This document shows positions 16,091-24,287 of a stretch of DNA of 64,000 nucleotides, piece after piece (the stretch's first letter is position 1; every line of letters begins with the position of its first letter). Position numbers and translations under genes: made by a program. The stretch is taken from positions 1-64,000 of the forward strand of contig NZ_QOHR01000007.1 in NCBI RefSeq assembly GCF_003385555.1, written 5' to 3'. Below the pieces are notes generated by a model, which did not search any database, was not told the origin of the DNA, and saw only the letters and a list, made by a program, of their open reading frames with translations. Origin of the DNA: Rhodosalinus sediminis (GTDB lineage Bacteria > Pseudomonadota > Alphaproteobacteria > Rhodobacterales > Rhodobacteraceae).

Positions 16091-17410
16091 ATGACACCCA
16101 CGGCGCGCCAGCACCCGAACGTTCCCGACGTCGATCAGTCCGACCGGCTGATCCCGGTCAACCTGCGACAGTCGGGACCGACCCCGGTGCAGATGCTGAT
16201 CTCGACCCGGGTGCGCAAATCGCCCTTCTGGCACCTGTCGATCGAGGCGGGGTGCTGGCGGGCGACCGTCTACAACCGGATGTATCATCCGCGCGGCTAC
16301 ATCCGCCCCGAGGACGGCGGCGCGATGGCGGAATACGACGCGCTGGTGAACCGCGTCACGCTCTGGAACGTCGCGGTGGAGCGTCAGATCCGCGTGCGCG
16401 GCCCCGACGCCGAGGCCTTCGTCGATCGCGTCATCACCCGCGACGCCACGAAGATCGCGCCGATGCACGGCAAATACGTGATCCTCTGCAACGAGGCGGG
16501 CGGCATCCTGAACGATCCCGTCCTCCTGCGCCTCGATCACGACGAGTTCTGGTTCTCCGCCTCCGACAGCGACCTCCTGCTCTGGCTGCAGGGGGTGAAC
16601 GTCGGGCTCGGCTACGACGTGGACATCGCCGAGCTCGACGTGGCGCCGCTGCAGGTGCAGGGACCGCTCTCGGAGGAGTTCATGGCCGACCTCTTCGGCG
16701 CGGCGATCCGCGAGATGCCCTATTACGGGCTGATGGAGGCCGAGCTCGCCGGCTGCCCCGTCGTCGTCAGCCAGACAGGGTTTTCCGGAGAGAAGGGCTA
16801 CGAGATCTTCGTGCGCGACGCGACGCTGAACGCCGAGGCGGTGTGGTACGCCCTGCGCGGGCAGGGCGCGCGCTACGGCCTGCGTGTCATCGCGCCGGCG
16901 CATCACCGGCGCATCGCGGCCGGGATCCTGTCGTGGGGGCAGGACATGGACGTGGAGACCTCGCCCTTTCAGGTGAACCTCGCCTATCAGGTGCCGCGCA
17001 AGAAGGAGGCCGACTACATCGGCCGCGCCGCGCTCGAGGCGCAGCGCGCCGAGATCGACGCGGGGCGCTATCCCTTCAGCCTGAAGCTCGTCGGGCTCGC
17101 CATGGGCGGCCAGCCGATCACCGACTACGCGCCCGACTTCTGGCTCATCGCCACGCCCGAGGGCGCGCGGGTGGGCTACGTCACCTCGCCGTGGTGGTCG
17201 CCCGAGCTCGGCCACAACATCGCGCTCGGCTACGTGCCATGGGCGCTCTCGGGGCTCGGTACGGACCTGCGGGTGGAACTGCCCGACCGCTACACCGACA
17301 CCTCCGGTGAGGCGGTGCCGGCGCAGGTGGTGCCGGTGCCCTTCCGCCCCTCGGCGCATCCCAGCGCGCGCGAACAGGCGCGCGAGCACGGCCGCGACTG
17401 GTCGGTCTGA
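16091..17410 (+). CDS. DmdA-like aminomethyltransferase (GcvT family), probable tetrahydrofolate-dependent demethylase
   Basis: The product is 439 residues in the GcvT/DmdA superfamily. The segment TVYNRMYHPRGY...LWNVAVERQIRVRGPDA...GGILNDPVLLRL parallels dimethylsulfoniopropionate demethylase DmdA, including the NDPV and SxSDSD-type motifs of the folate-binding domain. It is about 70 residues longer than DmdA, with an N-terminal extension before residue 50, so it is probably a paralogue with another methylated substrate. Likely role: transfer of a methyl or methylene group from a methylated N- or S-compound to tetrahydrofolate in the cytosol. The MetF-like gene follows three bases later, fitting one-carbon recovery. 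Confidence 0.82.
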   Translation: MTPTARQHPNVPDVDQSDRLIPVNLRQSGPTPVQMLISTRVRKSPFWHLSIEAGCWRATVYNRMYHPRGYIRPEDGGAMAEYDALVNRVTLWNVAVERQIRVRGPDAEAFVDRVITRDATKIAPMHGKYVILCNEAGGILNDPVLLRLDHDEFWFSASDSDLLLWLQGVNVGLGYDVDIAELDVAPLQVQGPLSEEFMADLFGAAIREMPYYGLMEAELAGCPVVVSQTGFSGEKGYEIFVRDATLNAEAVWYALRGQGARYGLRVIAPAHHRRIAAGILSWGQDMDVETSPFQVNLAYQVPRKKEADYIGRAALEAQRAEIDAGRYPFSLKLVGLAMGGQPITDYAPDFWLIATPEGARVGYVTSPWWSPELGHNIALGYVPWALSGLGTDLRVELPDRYTDTSGEAVPAQVVPVPFRPSAHPSAREQAREHGRDWSV

Positions 17411-17413
17411 AAC

Positions 17414-18325
17414 ATGGCCGAGGATCAGGCGCCCGCCGCGCGCGCGTCGCAGCCGACCGACGCGCTTCTCCGGCGGCTCGCGGAGTCGGGCGGCGCCGTG
17501 CCGCTCAGCTTCGAGTTTTTCCCGCCCCGCACCGAGGCGCGCCGCACCGCCGTCCTCGAGGCGGCGGATCACCTCGCGCCGCTGGCCGAGCACGGCTTTT
17601 CGGTGACCATGGGCGCCGGCGGCACCACGCGCACCGGCACCCACGACACCGCCGTCGCCGTGGCCGAGCGCACCGGCCGCCCGGTCACCGCGCATCTGAC
17701 GGCGCTCGGGCTTTCCAAGGCGCAGGCGCTCGAGACCGCCGACCGGCTCCGGCAGGCCGGCATCCGGCGCATCCTAGCGCTCCGGGGGGACCGGCCGCGG
17801 GCGGTGCAGGGGCCGTTGCCGCCGGGCTTTCCGCATGCCTCCGACCTCGTGGCGGCCCTCAGCGCGCGCCACGACTTCGAGATCTCGGTGGCCGCGCACC
17901 CCGAAACCCACCCCGAGGCGACCTCGCCCGAGGCCGACATCGACCACCTCAAGCGCAAGCTCGACGCCGGGGCCTCCGTCGCCTACTGCCAGTTCGTACT
18001 GGACCCGGCGCTCTACGGGCGCTTCCTCGACGCCTGCGCGCGCCGCGGGATCGACGCGCCGATCGTGCCGGGGCTGATGCCGCTCGAGGGCTGGACCCGC
18101 GTGCGCAGCTTCGCGCGCGCCAACGGCGCCACGGTGCCCGACTGGCTCGACCGGCTCTTCCGCGAGGGCGAGGCGCAGCCGGAGGTCGCCCCCGCGCTCG
18201 CCGCCGCGGCGACGCTCGAACAGGCGCGCCGCCTGATCGCCTACGGGGCGCCCGCGCTCCACGTCTACACCATGAACCGCTGGCCGCTCCCCGTGGCGAT
18301 CGCCCGGCTTCTGGGCCACGGGTGA
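17414..18325 (+). CDS. metF: Methylenetetrahydrofolate reductase family protein
   Basis: The product is 303 residues, a single TIM-barrel flavoenzyme of the MetF family, beginning after a short leader with PLSFEFFPPRTEARR and containing ILALRGDRPRA and a C-terminal GAPALHVYTMNRW. These motifs bind FAD and folate. The enzyme interconverts 5-methyl- and 5,10-methylene-tetrahydrofolate. Directly behind a DmdA-like demethylase, its likely role is oxidation of the 5-methyl-tetrahydrofolate product rather than methionine supply, as in ligM-metF pairs of other alphaproteobacteria. Direction of flux is inferred from context. The ATG at 17414 lies three bases after the previous stop. Confidence 0.88.
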   Translation: MAEDQAPAARASQPTDALLRRLAESGGAVPLSFEFFPPRTEARRTAVLEAADHLAPLAEHGFSVTMGAGGTTRTGTHDTAVAVAERTGRPVTAHLTALGLSKAQALETADRLRQAGIRRILALRGDRPRAVQGPLPPGFPHASDLVAALSARHDFEISVAAHPETHPEATSPEADIDHLKRKLDAGASVAYCQFVLDPALYGRFLDACARRGIDAPIVPGLMPLEGWTRVRSFARANGATVPDWLDRLFREGEAQPEVAPALAAAATLEQARRLIAYGAPALHVYTMNRWPLPVAIARLLGHG

Positions 18326-18343
18326 GGGGGGCGCGGGCGCCGG

Positions 18344-19138
18344 TCAGCCCGCCGGCGCGTCGCCCGGCCCCTCGAAGAGCGGCGCCGCCGCGACCTCGCG
18401 CAGGAGATCGATGACCCCCGCGACCTGATGCTCGGCGGTCGCGCGGCCCTTCTCCGCCGTGGCGGCGGCGGCGTTCCCCACGGTGCCTGCCGGGTTCAGG
18501 TCCGAGGCGATCCAGCCGTAGCTCACCGGCCCCACCGGCGGGATCGCGCCGCCCTCCGCGCTGGAGCGGAAATCCCGCGCGGCGGCCATGTCCACCGTGT
18601 GCGGCGCGAAGGCGAGCATCAGCGAGGTCTCGACGTCGCCGCCGTGGATGCCGTGGGCGAGCTCGTGCGCGGGATACATCCCCTCCGGCGTGCCGAAGGC
18701 GCCCCACTGGCACTTCACGGCGAGCATCCCGGCGCGCACCCGAAGCTCCCGCGCGAGGATCGAGACGAGGTCGAGGTTGCCGCCGTGGCTGTTGACGAGC
18801 ACGATCTTGCGCACCCCCGCCCGCGCCACGGACAGCCCGATCTCGCGCCACGCGGCCAGCGCCGTCTCCGCCGGGAGCGTCAGCGTCCCCCGCGCCCAGA
18901 GATGCTCGTTCGACTTGCCCACCGCCTGCACCGGCAGGAGGCGCAGGTCGAGATCCTCGGGGCAGGTCGCGCGCAGCCGGTCGAGCATCCCCTCCGCGAT
19001 CATCGTGTCGGTGCCGAGCGGCAGATGCGGGCCGTGCTGTTCCACCGCCGCCGTGGGCAGCACGGCGATGGTGCGCATGGGATCGATCGCCGCGAGCTCC
19101 GGCGCGCGCATCTCGGTCCAGTCGAGGCGGCGGCTCAT
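18344..19138 (-). CDS. Creatininase-family amidohydrolase
   Basis: The product is 264 residues of the creatininase/MftE fold: AVLPTAAVEQHGPHLPLGTD near residue 25-45, VLVNSHGGN near 130 and a conserved HGGDVETS segment near 165. The His, Glu and Asp residues in these motifs bind two metal ions in family members. Members open cyclic amides (creatinine), deformylate or cleave peptides; the substrate here is not evident. It is the last gene of a tightly packed four-gene minus-strand operon; its ATG overlaps the oxygenase stop (ATGA). It converges on the MetF-like gene with an 18-base gap. Confidence 0.88.
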   Translation of the reverse strand: MSRRLDWTEMRAPELAAIDPMRTIAVLPTAAVEQHGPHLPLGTDTMIAEGMLDRLRATCPEDLDLRLLPVQAVGKSNEHLWARGTLTLPAETALAAWREIGLSVARAGVRKIVLVNSHGGNLDLVSILARELRVRAGMLAVKCQWGAFGTPEGMYPAHELAHGIHGGDVETSLMLAFAPHTVDMAAARDFRSSAEGGAIPPVGPVSYGWIASDLNPAGTVGNAAAATAEKGRATAEHQVAGVIDLLREVAAAPLFEGPGDAPAG

Positions 19139-20058
19139 GCCGGCCCCTCCGCCCCGTAGGTCGCCGCGAGCCGCCCGCGCAGGTAGTCCGCCCCCGTGAC
19201 CGGCGGGTATTTCGGCACGCCGGTTCCCGGCAGCGGCGCGATACAGGCGTCCGGGTCAGGATCGAGAAAGAAGGCGACCGAGCGCCGCGCCCGCTCGGGC
19301 GGCAGCACCCGGTGCGGCGTCGAGACGTAGGTGTCGTTCGTCCAGCGCATGAGACAATCCCCGATGTTGACGACGAAGGCGCCGGGCACATGCGCCACGT
19401 CGGTCCAGTCGCCGCCGCGCGGGCGGATCTGCAGCCCCGGCGCCCCGTCCGTCGCCAGAAGCGTGACCGAGCCGTAATCGGTGTGCGCGCCCGCGCCGAT
19501 CTCTCCGGGCGTGCCCTTGGCCGGCGGATAGGACAGGAGCCGCAGCGTCGCCATCGGCGCCGAGAACCGCGGCGCGAACCAGTCCTCCGGCAGCCCGAGA
19601 TCGCGCGCGAAGGCCCGGTGCAGATCGACCCCGAGCGCGAGGACCGCGTCGTAGTAGCGCAGCATCGCCGCGCGGAAGCCCGGCTGATCCGGCCAGAGGT
19701 TCACGCCGCGAAAGGGCGCCCCTGCCGCCACGCGCGGGTCGTCGGCAGCCAGGTCGAGACCGATGTTGAAGGCCTCCTTGCGGTCGGCCTGCCCCGAGGC
19801 CGGGTCCAGCGCCTCCGCGCCCTCGGCCGCCCAGCCCCGGTTGTGCGGGCTGTTCAGGATCGAGAGCGGCGCCTTCGCGGCCTCGGGAAGGGCGAAGAAC
19901 CGCGCCGCCTGCGCGAAGACCTCGTCGACGAGCGATGGCGCGATCCCGTGCCCCGTCAACAGGAAGACCCCCGGGCCGCGGCAGGCGGCGCCGATCTCGC
20001 GCGCGACGCCCTCCGGGTCGGCCGCGTAGCGCGCCCAGTCGATCACCGGCGGCGTCAT
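19135..20058 (-). CDS. 2-oxoglutarate/Fe(II)-dependent oxygenase, isopenicillin-N-synthase-like
   Basis: The product is 307 residues. The jelly-roll core shows the iron ligands HTDYGSVT (His-X-Asp) and TPHRV (distal His), followed by the RRSVAFFLDP segment with the Arg that binds 2-oxoglutarate. The N-terminal domain has the IPNS-type PGVFLLTGHGI. Such enzymes hydroxylate or desaturate small molecules, including thymine in fungi. The ATG at 20058 overlaps the stop of the upstream oxidoreductase by four bases. The frame is open much further upstream but there it overlaps other genes. Substrate unknown. Confidence 0.88.
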   Translation of the reverse strand: MTPPVIDWARYAADPEGVAREIGAACRGPGVFLLTGHGIAPSLVDEVFAQAARFFALPEAAKAPLSILNSPHNRGWAAEGAEALDPASGQADRKEAFNIGLDLAADDPRVAAGAPFRGVNLWPDQPGFRAAMLRYYDAVLALGVDLHRAFARDLGLPEDWFAPRFSAPMATLRLLSYPPAKGTPGEIGAGAHTDYGSVTLLATDGAPGLQIRPRGGDWTDVAHVPGAFVVNIGDCLMRWTNDTYVSTPHRVLPPERARRSVAFFLDPDPDACIAPLPGTGVPKYPPVTGADYLRGRLAATYGAEGPA

Positions 20059-20684
20059 GCGGCCCGCGCCTCCGCGCCCCGGGCCGCGCCGCCGGTCATC
20101 CGGTCCACCCGCCGCGCCACGCGCGCGAGATGCCGCGCCCGGCTTTCGGCTGTGGAACTGTCCATCAGGTAATGCGCCGCGAAGGCGGTCCGGCAGCCCC
20201 GCGCGCAGAGCGCGCGCACGCCCCGCAGAATCGTCCGCTTGCCCGGCGCGCCGATCAGGGCGGTCAGCCACCGGCTCGCCCCGCAGGTGGTGAAGACAGC
20301 GAGGCGCCGGACATGGGTCAGCCCGGGGCGGATCGTCTCGCCCTCGCCCTCGGGCAGGACGAAGGCCGACCCGGGCAGGAGCACCCGGTCGAGCCAGCCC
20401 TTCAGCATGGCGGGCAGCCCGTACCACCACGTCGGATAGACGAAGATCAGCGTGTCGCACCACTCCAGATGCGCCACATGGGCCTCCACGCCCGCCCGGT
20501 TCTCCGGCACGCGCGCGTAGCCCGCGTGCTCGCCCGGTCCGAGCACAGGGTCGAACGCCTCGGCGTAAAGGTCGATCAGCCGCACCTCCGCGCCGGCCGC
20601 GTGCAGCCGCCCGATCACCGTGTCGCGCACGGCGGCCGTGAAGCTTCCCTGGCGCGGATGGCAGTGGACGACGAGCGCACGCAT
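20055..20684 (-). CDS. Flavodoxin-fold NAD(P)H oxidoreductase (NQO/KefF type), copy 2
   Basis: The product is 209 residues, beginning MRALVVHCHPRQGSFTAAV, with the FMN/FAD-binding fold and the characteristic FVYPTWWYGLPAMLKGWLDRV segment of NQO-like quinone reductases. It is colinear with the upstream gene, so the two are paralogues: both have DLYAEAFDPVL or DLYAEGFDPVL. Predicted cytosolic, reducing quinones or a partner protein with NAD(P)H. It begins directly after the upstream stop codon and overlaps the oxygenase start (ATGA). Confidence 0.87.
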   Translation of the reverse strand: MRALVVHCHPRQGSFTAAVRDTVIGRLHAAGAEVRLIDLYAEAFDPVLGPGEHAGYARVPENRAGVEAHVAHLEWCDTLIFVYPTWWYGLPAMLKGWLDRVLLPGSAFVLPEGEGETIRPGLTHVRRLAVFTTCGASRWLTALIGAPGKRTILRGVRALCARGCRTAFAAHYLMDSSTAESRARHLARVARRVDRMTGGAARGAEARAA

Positions 20685-21266
20685 TCAGAGAGCCTCCATG
20701 GCGCGGCCGACACGGTCGAGAAAGGCCCGCCGCCGCCCCGCGTCCGCGCGGTTCATGTCGTACAGCGCGAGATACCGCGTCCGCCGCGGGCGACAGGCGT
20801 GCCGAACCGCCCGCGTCACCACCCGGCGCGGCGGATCCCCCGCGAGCGCCGCGCGCAGGCGCGTGCCGCCATACGTCGCCACCGCCGCGAGCCGCCGGAC
20901 ATTGGTGAGCGCCGGCCGGACCCGCCCCGCCTCGAGCCGGAAGGACACGCCCGGCAGGAACACCCGGTCCAGAAACCCCTTGAGAATCGCCGGAAAGCCG
21001 AAGTTCCAGACGGGAAACACCATGACCAGCGCCTCCGCCGCCCGGAGACGGTCGACCTGCCCCCGGACCGACGCGACGTTGGCGCCGGCGTCGTGATACG
21101 CGCGCCGCTCTGCGCGGGACAGCACGGGGTCGAAGCCCTCGGCATAGAGGTCGCAGGCGTCCACCTCCCATCCCCGCGCGTCGAGCGCCGCACGAACCCG
21201 CGCGTCGAGCGCGGCCGAGAAGCTCTCAGGACAGGGATGCGCGAAGAGCACGAGCGCCCGCGTCAT
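20685..21266 (-). CDS. Flavodoxin-fold NAD(P)H oxidoreductase (NQO/KefF type), copy 1
   Basis: The product is 193 residues, beginning MTRALVLFAHPCPESFSAAL, with VFPVWNFGFPAILKGFLDRVF and RPALTNVRRLAAVATYGG, the family motifs for flavin and NAD(P)H binding. It is the first gene of the four-gene operon (two oxidoreductases, oxygenase, creatininase-family enzyme). The ATG at 21266 is chosen over an upstream in-frame start because it starts the conserved fold; the extension is Arg/Pro-rich and lies in the repeat-bearing intergenic region. Two tandem copies suggest either a heterodimer or divergence for two substrates. Confidence 0.87.
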   Translation of the reverse strand: MTRALVLFAHPCPESFSAALDARVRAALDARGWEVDACDLYAEGFDPVLSRAERRAYHDAGANVASVRGQVDRLRAAEALVMVFPVWNFGFPAILKGFLDRVFLPGVSFRLEAGRVRPALTNVRRLAAVATYGGTRLRAALAGDPPRRVVTRAVRHACRPRRTRYLALYDMNRADAGRRRAFLDRVGRAMEAL

Positions 21267-21320
21267 GTGCCGCGCCCCGCCGCCGGCCCCGCGCGCACGG
21301 CACCGGCGGGTGCCTCCGGC

Positions 21321-21345
21321 GGGAGTATTTTCGCCAAGATGATGG
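21321..21345 (+). repeat. Partial copy of a Rhodobacteraceae-type intergenic repeat
   Basis: The sequence GGGAGTATTTTCGCCAAGAT continues into GATGG. It is the tail part of the element found complete at 21522-21598 (inverted) and, more diverged, at 38511-38588. The GC-hairpin part is missing here. Confidence 0.7.
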
Positions 21346-21521
21346 GCCGGTAACGTCCGATTAACCGCGGCGCTGTATCCTGCGCGGTGCGGTACAGGCT
21401 GGAGAGCCGATGACCGCCCAAGGTGATGGGCCGTAGCCAGGTCGGCCTGGACCGGCACACGCCGTCCCCGCTCCGCTGCCAGCGTCCGGGCGACGCTGCG
21501 GCGGGGCGGGGCATCCCGTCT

Positions 21522-21598
21522 CCATCATCTTGGCGGAAATACTCTCGGGGGGTGAATGGCGCGCGTACGCGCGCCAGAGGGGGGCAGACAGCCCCCCT
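21522..21598 (-). repeat. Intergenic repeat element, full copy
   Basis: Read on the minus strand it has three parts: a 7-bp hairpin (GGGGGGC-TGTCT-GCCCCCC), a perfect 18-base palindrome GGCGCGCGTACGCGCGCC (21558-21575), and a tail containing ATTCACCCCCCGAGAGTATT followed by CCGCCAAGATGATGG. The same three-part structure occurs at 38511-38588. It lies just beyond the stop of the FAD-oxidase gene (21625), so it may act as its transcription terminator. Confidence 0.8.
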
Positions 21599-21624
21599 CG
21601 GCCGGTCGATGCGGGCGCCCCGGC

Positions 21625-23025
21625 TCATTCGGCCGCCCTCAGCCCGGGATAGGCGTACATCCGCTCGTAGGACCAGTCGGGGTCGTCCCAGGCGATCATC
21701 TTTCCCGGGTTCAGGAGGCCCTTGGGGTCCGCCTCCCGCTTGAAGGCGAGCTGGCGGTCGTCGACGCTTTGCCGGCCACCTTCCTCGAGCGTGTATCGGT
21801 GCGGGTTGAAGATCATCGCGCCGGCGTCCTCGTGGGCGCGCACGATCTCGTCGAGGCGGTCCTCGGTGGTGAACTTCACGAGGCTGAGGCCCGCGAACAT
21901 CGCCTTGCCGTTCTCGCGCAGCACCTCGAGGTGCTGGAGCACCTCGGGCGAGAATTGCGCCCGGATGCGTTCGACAAGGGCCTTGTGGTCGGGGAAGCCG
22001 TAGCGCACCTGCAGGTAGGTGATCGACGGGTCCACCTTGAGCGCGCGCAGCGTCGTGTGGTTCCAAGTGTATTCGAAGATGCGCCCGGGCGCCTTCTCCC
22101 AGTCCGACGCGTCGGAGCGATAGACGATCCGCGCGCCGGGCGTGCGCGCGGTGAAGGTCAGGAGGCCGTCCATCGACTGCGGCGCGACCATGAGCGCGAC
22201 GAGGCTCTGCCCCTCGGCGACGTGCGGGCGCACGCGCTGGAAATAGTCATGCGCGATCGGCGCCTCGAAGACCGTGGCGAGCTTGAGGAGGATCCCGTCC
22301 TCGTTGCCGAGGCCCTCGGCGTAGTCCATCGCCGGGGCGAAGTCGTCGAAGGCGACGAAGAGCTCGACCCAGTCGTAGGCCGGCGCGAGCGGCATCTCGA
22401 TCTCGGTGATGATGCCGTTCGTGCCGTAGGCGTGGCTCACGCGGGCGAGCTCCTCGCCGCGGAACTCCAGCACGCGGGGCGTCTCCTCCATGGTCACGAC
22501 GCGCAGGCGGATGATGTTGCCGAGGTCGCGCAGGCTCCCCCAGGTGCAGGAGCCGACGCCGCCCGACCCGCCGGCGACGAAGCCGCCGATGGTGGCGGTC
22601 GCCCAGGTGGAGGAGAACATGCGGATCTCCTGGCCCGAGTGCGCGCGGCAGTGCGCGTCGAGGTCCTTGAGCAGGATGCCGGGCTCGCAGATCACGCGGC
22701 CGGGCTGCACGTCCCGGACCCGGTTCATGTTCTGGAGGTGCATGACGCAGCCCCCGGCGAGCGGCATCGCCTGCCCGTAGTTGCCGGTGCCCGCGCCGCG
22801 GGTGGTCACGGGCACGTCGTGGGCGTAGCAGGTCGCGAGCACCTCGATCACCTCGGCCTCGTCGCGCGGCGCGACGACGAAATCGGCCTCAACGTGGTCG
22901 AGACGGGCCTTCAGGACGGGGGAGTACCAGAAGAAGTCCCGGCTCTTGGCGCGGATGGCGCTCGGGCTTTTCTCGATGTCGAGATGCGAGAGCGCCGCTT
23001 TCGCGGCGGCGACGTTGGGTTTCAT
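21625..23025 (-). CDS. FAD-linked oxidase (GlcD/vanillyl-alcohol-oxidase superfamily)
   Basis: The product is 466 residues. The FAD-binding domain includes DFVVAPRDEAEVIEVLATCY, the pyrophosphate loop TTRGAGTGNYGQAMPLAGG and SSTWATATIGGFVAGGSGG. The C-terminal cap ends in GLLNPGKMIAW, a family signature. Such enzymes oxidise hydroxy-acids, alcohols or similar substrates, passing electrons to oxygen, cytochromes or quinones. The ATG at 23025 overlaps the stop of the CodA-like gene (ATGA), so it belongs to the transporter/deaminase operon and probably acts on a product of that pathway. Substrate unknown. Confidence 0.86.
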   Translation of the reverse strand: MKPNVAAAKAALSHLDIEKSPSAIRAKSRDFFWYSPVLKARLDHVEADFVVAPRDEAEVIEVLATCYAHDVPVTTRGAGTGNYGQAMPLAGGCVMHLQNMNRVRDVQPGRVICEPGILLKDLDAHCRAHSGQEIRMFSSTWATATIGGFVAGGSGGVGSCTWGSLRDLGNIIRLRVVTMEETPRVLEFRGEELARVSHAYGTNGIITEIEMPLAPAYDWVELFVAFDDFAPAMDYAEGLGNEDGILLKLATVFEAPIAHDYFQRVRPHVAEGQSLVALMVAPQSMDGLLTFTARTPGARIVYRSDASDWEKAPGRIFEYTWNHTTLRALKVDPSITYLQVRYGFPDHKALVERIRAQFSPEVLQHLEVLRENGKAMFAGLSLVKFTTEDRLDEIVRAHEDAGAMIFNPHRYTLEEGGRQSVDDRQLAFKREADPKGLLNPGKMIAWDDPDWSYERMYAYPGLRAAE

Positions 23026-24287
23026 GCGGTCCTCGTCAGGTGGTCCAGCTCGGAATAATCGGGCAGGCGGCGGTCGATCGCGCGCCCGTCGCGCAGCACG
23101 ACGCGGTCGGCCTGCGGACGGGAGAAGAGCTCGATCCAGTCGCGCGCGCGGAAGATCACGAGATCGGCGGGCGCGCCGGGGGTGAGCGCGGGGGGCGCGA
23201 TCCCCATCGCGCGGGCCGGGTGGCCGAGCACGCTTTCCACCCAGCCGGGGCCGGCGTGGTCGAGCTGGCCGATGCGCGTGGCCTCGCGCAGCACTTCCAG
23301 CATGTCGAGATCGCCGTAGGCGTAGAAGGGGTCGCGCGTGTTGTCGGAGGCGACGCTCACCCCGATGCCGCGCGCGCGCATCTCGTGCAGGAGCGTGACG
23401 CCGCGCCAGCGCGGGGTGCGCCCGGCCTGCCGGTCCTGCAGGTAGAGGTTGCACATGGGTAGGCTGACGACATGGATGCCGGCCTTCGCCACGAGGTCCA
23501 GCGTCTCGAGCGCGAAGGCCTCGTCCTGCACGGCCAGCGAACAGCAATGGCCCACCGTCACCGGTGCGTCGAAGCCGGTCTCGAGCACGGTCTCGGCGAT
23601 GGTGCGCAGCGTGCCGGGGCCGGGGTCGCCGTTCTCGTCCACGTGGAAGTCGACGGCGAGGCCACGGTCGCGCGCCATGGCGAGAACCCCCTCCAGCCGC
23701 GCGCGGAACTCCGGCACCGGGTAGGTGACCATGCCGAGCACGCCCTCCGCGTCGGCCACGATGTCGGCGGTGCGCGCGAAGGGCCCCTCGGGATCGGCCC
23801 GGTCCACCGGCACGAGGCAGACGCCCTGCAGCGCGATCCGGTCCGCCCACTCCGCGCGCATCTCGCGGAAGACGGGCCAGGTGATCGCGTCCTGCGGCGG
23901 CAGGCTGTCGAGATGCGTGCGGATGGCGCGGGTGCCGTGGGCATGGGCGCAGCGCAGCGCGAAATCCATCCGCGCGCGCACGTCCCCGGCGGTCCAGCGC
24001 GCCTCGCGGTCGGCGGCGACGGCGGCGAGGGCGGAGCGAAAGGTGCCGTCCGGGTTGGGCGCGCGGTTCCAGATGTGGCCCTTGTCGAGATGGGTGTGCA
24101 TGTCCACGAAGCAGGGCAGGACCATCGCGCCGCCCATCTCGACCGGCGTGCCGCCCTCGGCGACGATCCGCCCGCCGGCGATGGAGAGATCGGTGCGCGA
24201 CAGGTCCTCCGCCCGCCCGAGGAGGCAGCCGGGCACGGTGACGTCGCGGAGGGTGATCGGCCCCTCTGGGAGCTGCATGAAGTCCAT
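23022..24287 (-). CDS. codA: Cytosine-deaminase-like amidohydrolase
   Basis: The product is 421 residues with the amidohydrolase fold: metal-binding DMHTHLDKGH (about 62-71), HVDEN, VTVGHCCSL and VSVASDNTRDPFYAYGDLDM. The GHCC and SDN.RDPF motifs are typical of CodA and related N-heterocycle deaminases (cytosine, isoguanine, creatinine-type). It should act in the cytosol on an imported ring compound, releasing ammonia. GGGAG lies six bases before its ATG, which begins directly after the permease stop. Exact substrate is unproven; the linked NMT1-type transporter agrees with a pyrimidine-like molecule. Confidence 0.85.
   Translation of the reverse strand: MDFMQLPEGPITLRDVTVPGCLLGRAEDLSRTDLSIAGGRIVAEGGTPVEMGGAMVLPCFVDMHTHLDKGHIWNRAPNPDGTFRSALAAVAADREARWTAGDVRARMDFALRCAHAHGTRAIRTHLDSLPPQDAITWPVFREMRAEWADRIALQGVCLVPVDRADPEGPFARTADIVADAEGVLGMVTYPVPEFRARLEGVLAMARDRGLAVDFHVDENGDPGPGTLRTIAETVLETGFDAPVTVGHCCSLAVQDEAFALETLDLVAKAGIHVVSLPMCNLYLQDRQAGRTPRWRGVTLLHEMRARGIGVSVASDNTRDPFYAYGDLDMLEVLREATRIGQLDHAGPGWVESVLGHPARAMGIAPPALTPGAPADLVIFRARDWIELFSRPQADRVVLRDGRAIDRRLPDYSELDHLTRTA

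Larger units (their letters stand above)
21267..21624. other. 358-base intergenic region with inverted copies of a repeat element
   Basis: No gene is recognised. The region is framed by two inverted, related copies of an intergenic repeat (21321-21345 and 21522-21598) and also contains two occurrences of a TGATGGGCCG core (21340-21349, 21424-21433). It must contain the promoter of the four-gene operon. The second copy, read on the minus strand, precedes that operon; read on the plus strand it follows the FAD-oxidase 3' end. Confidence 0.6.
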
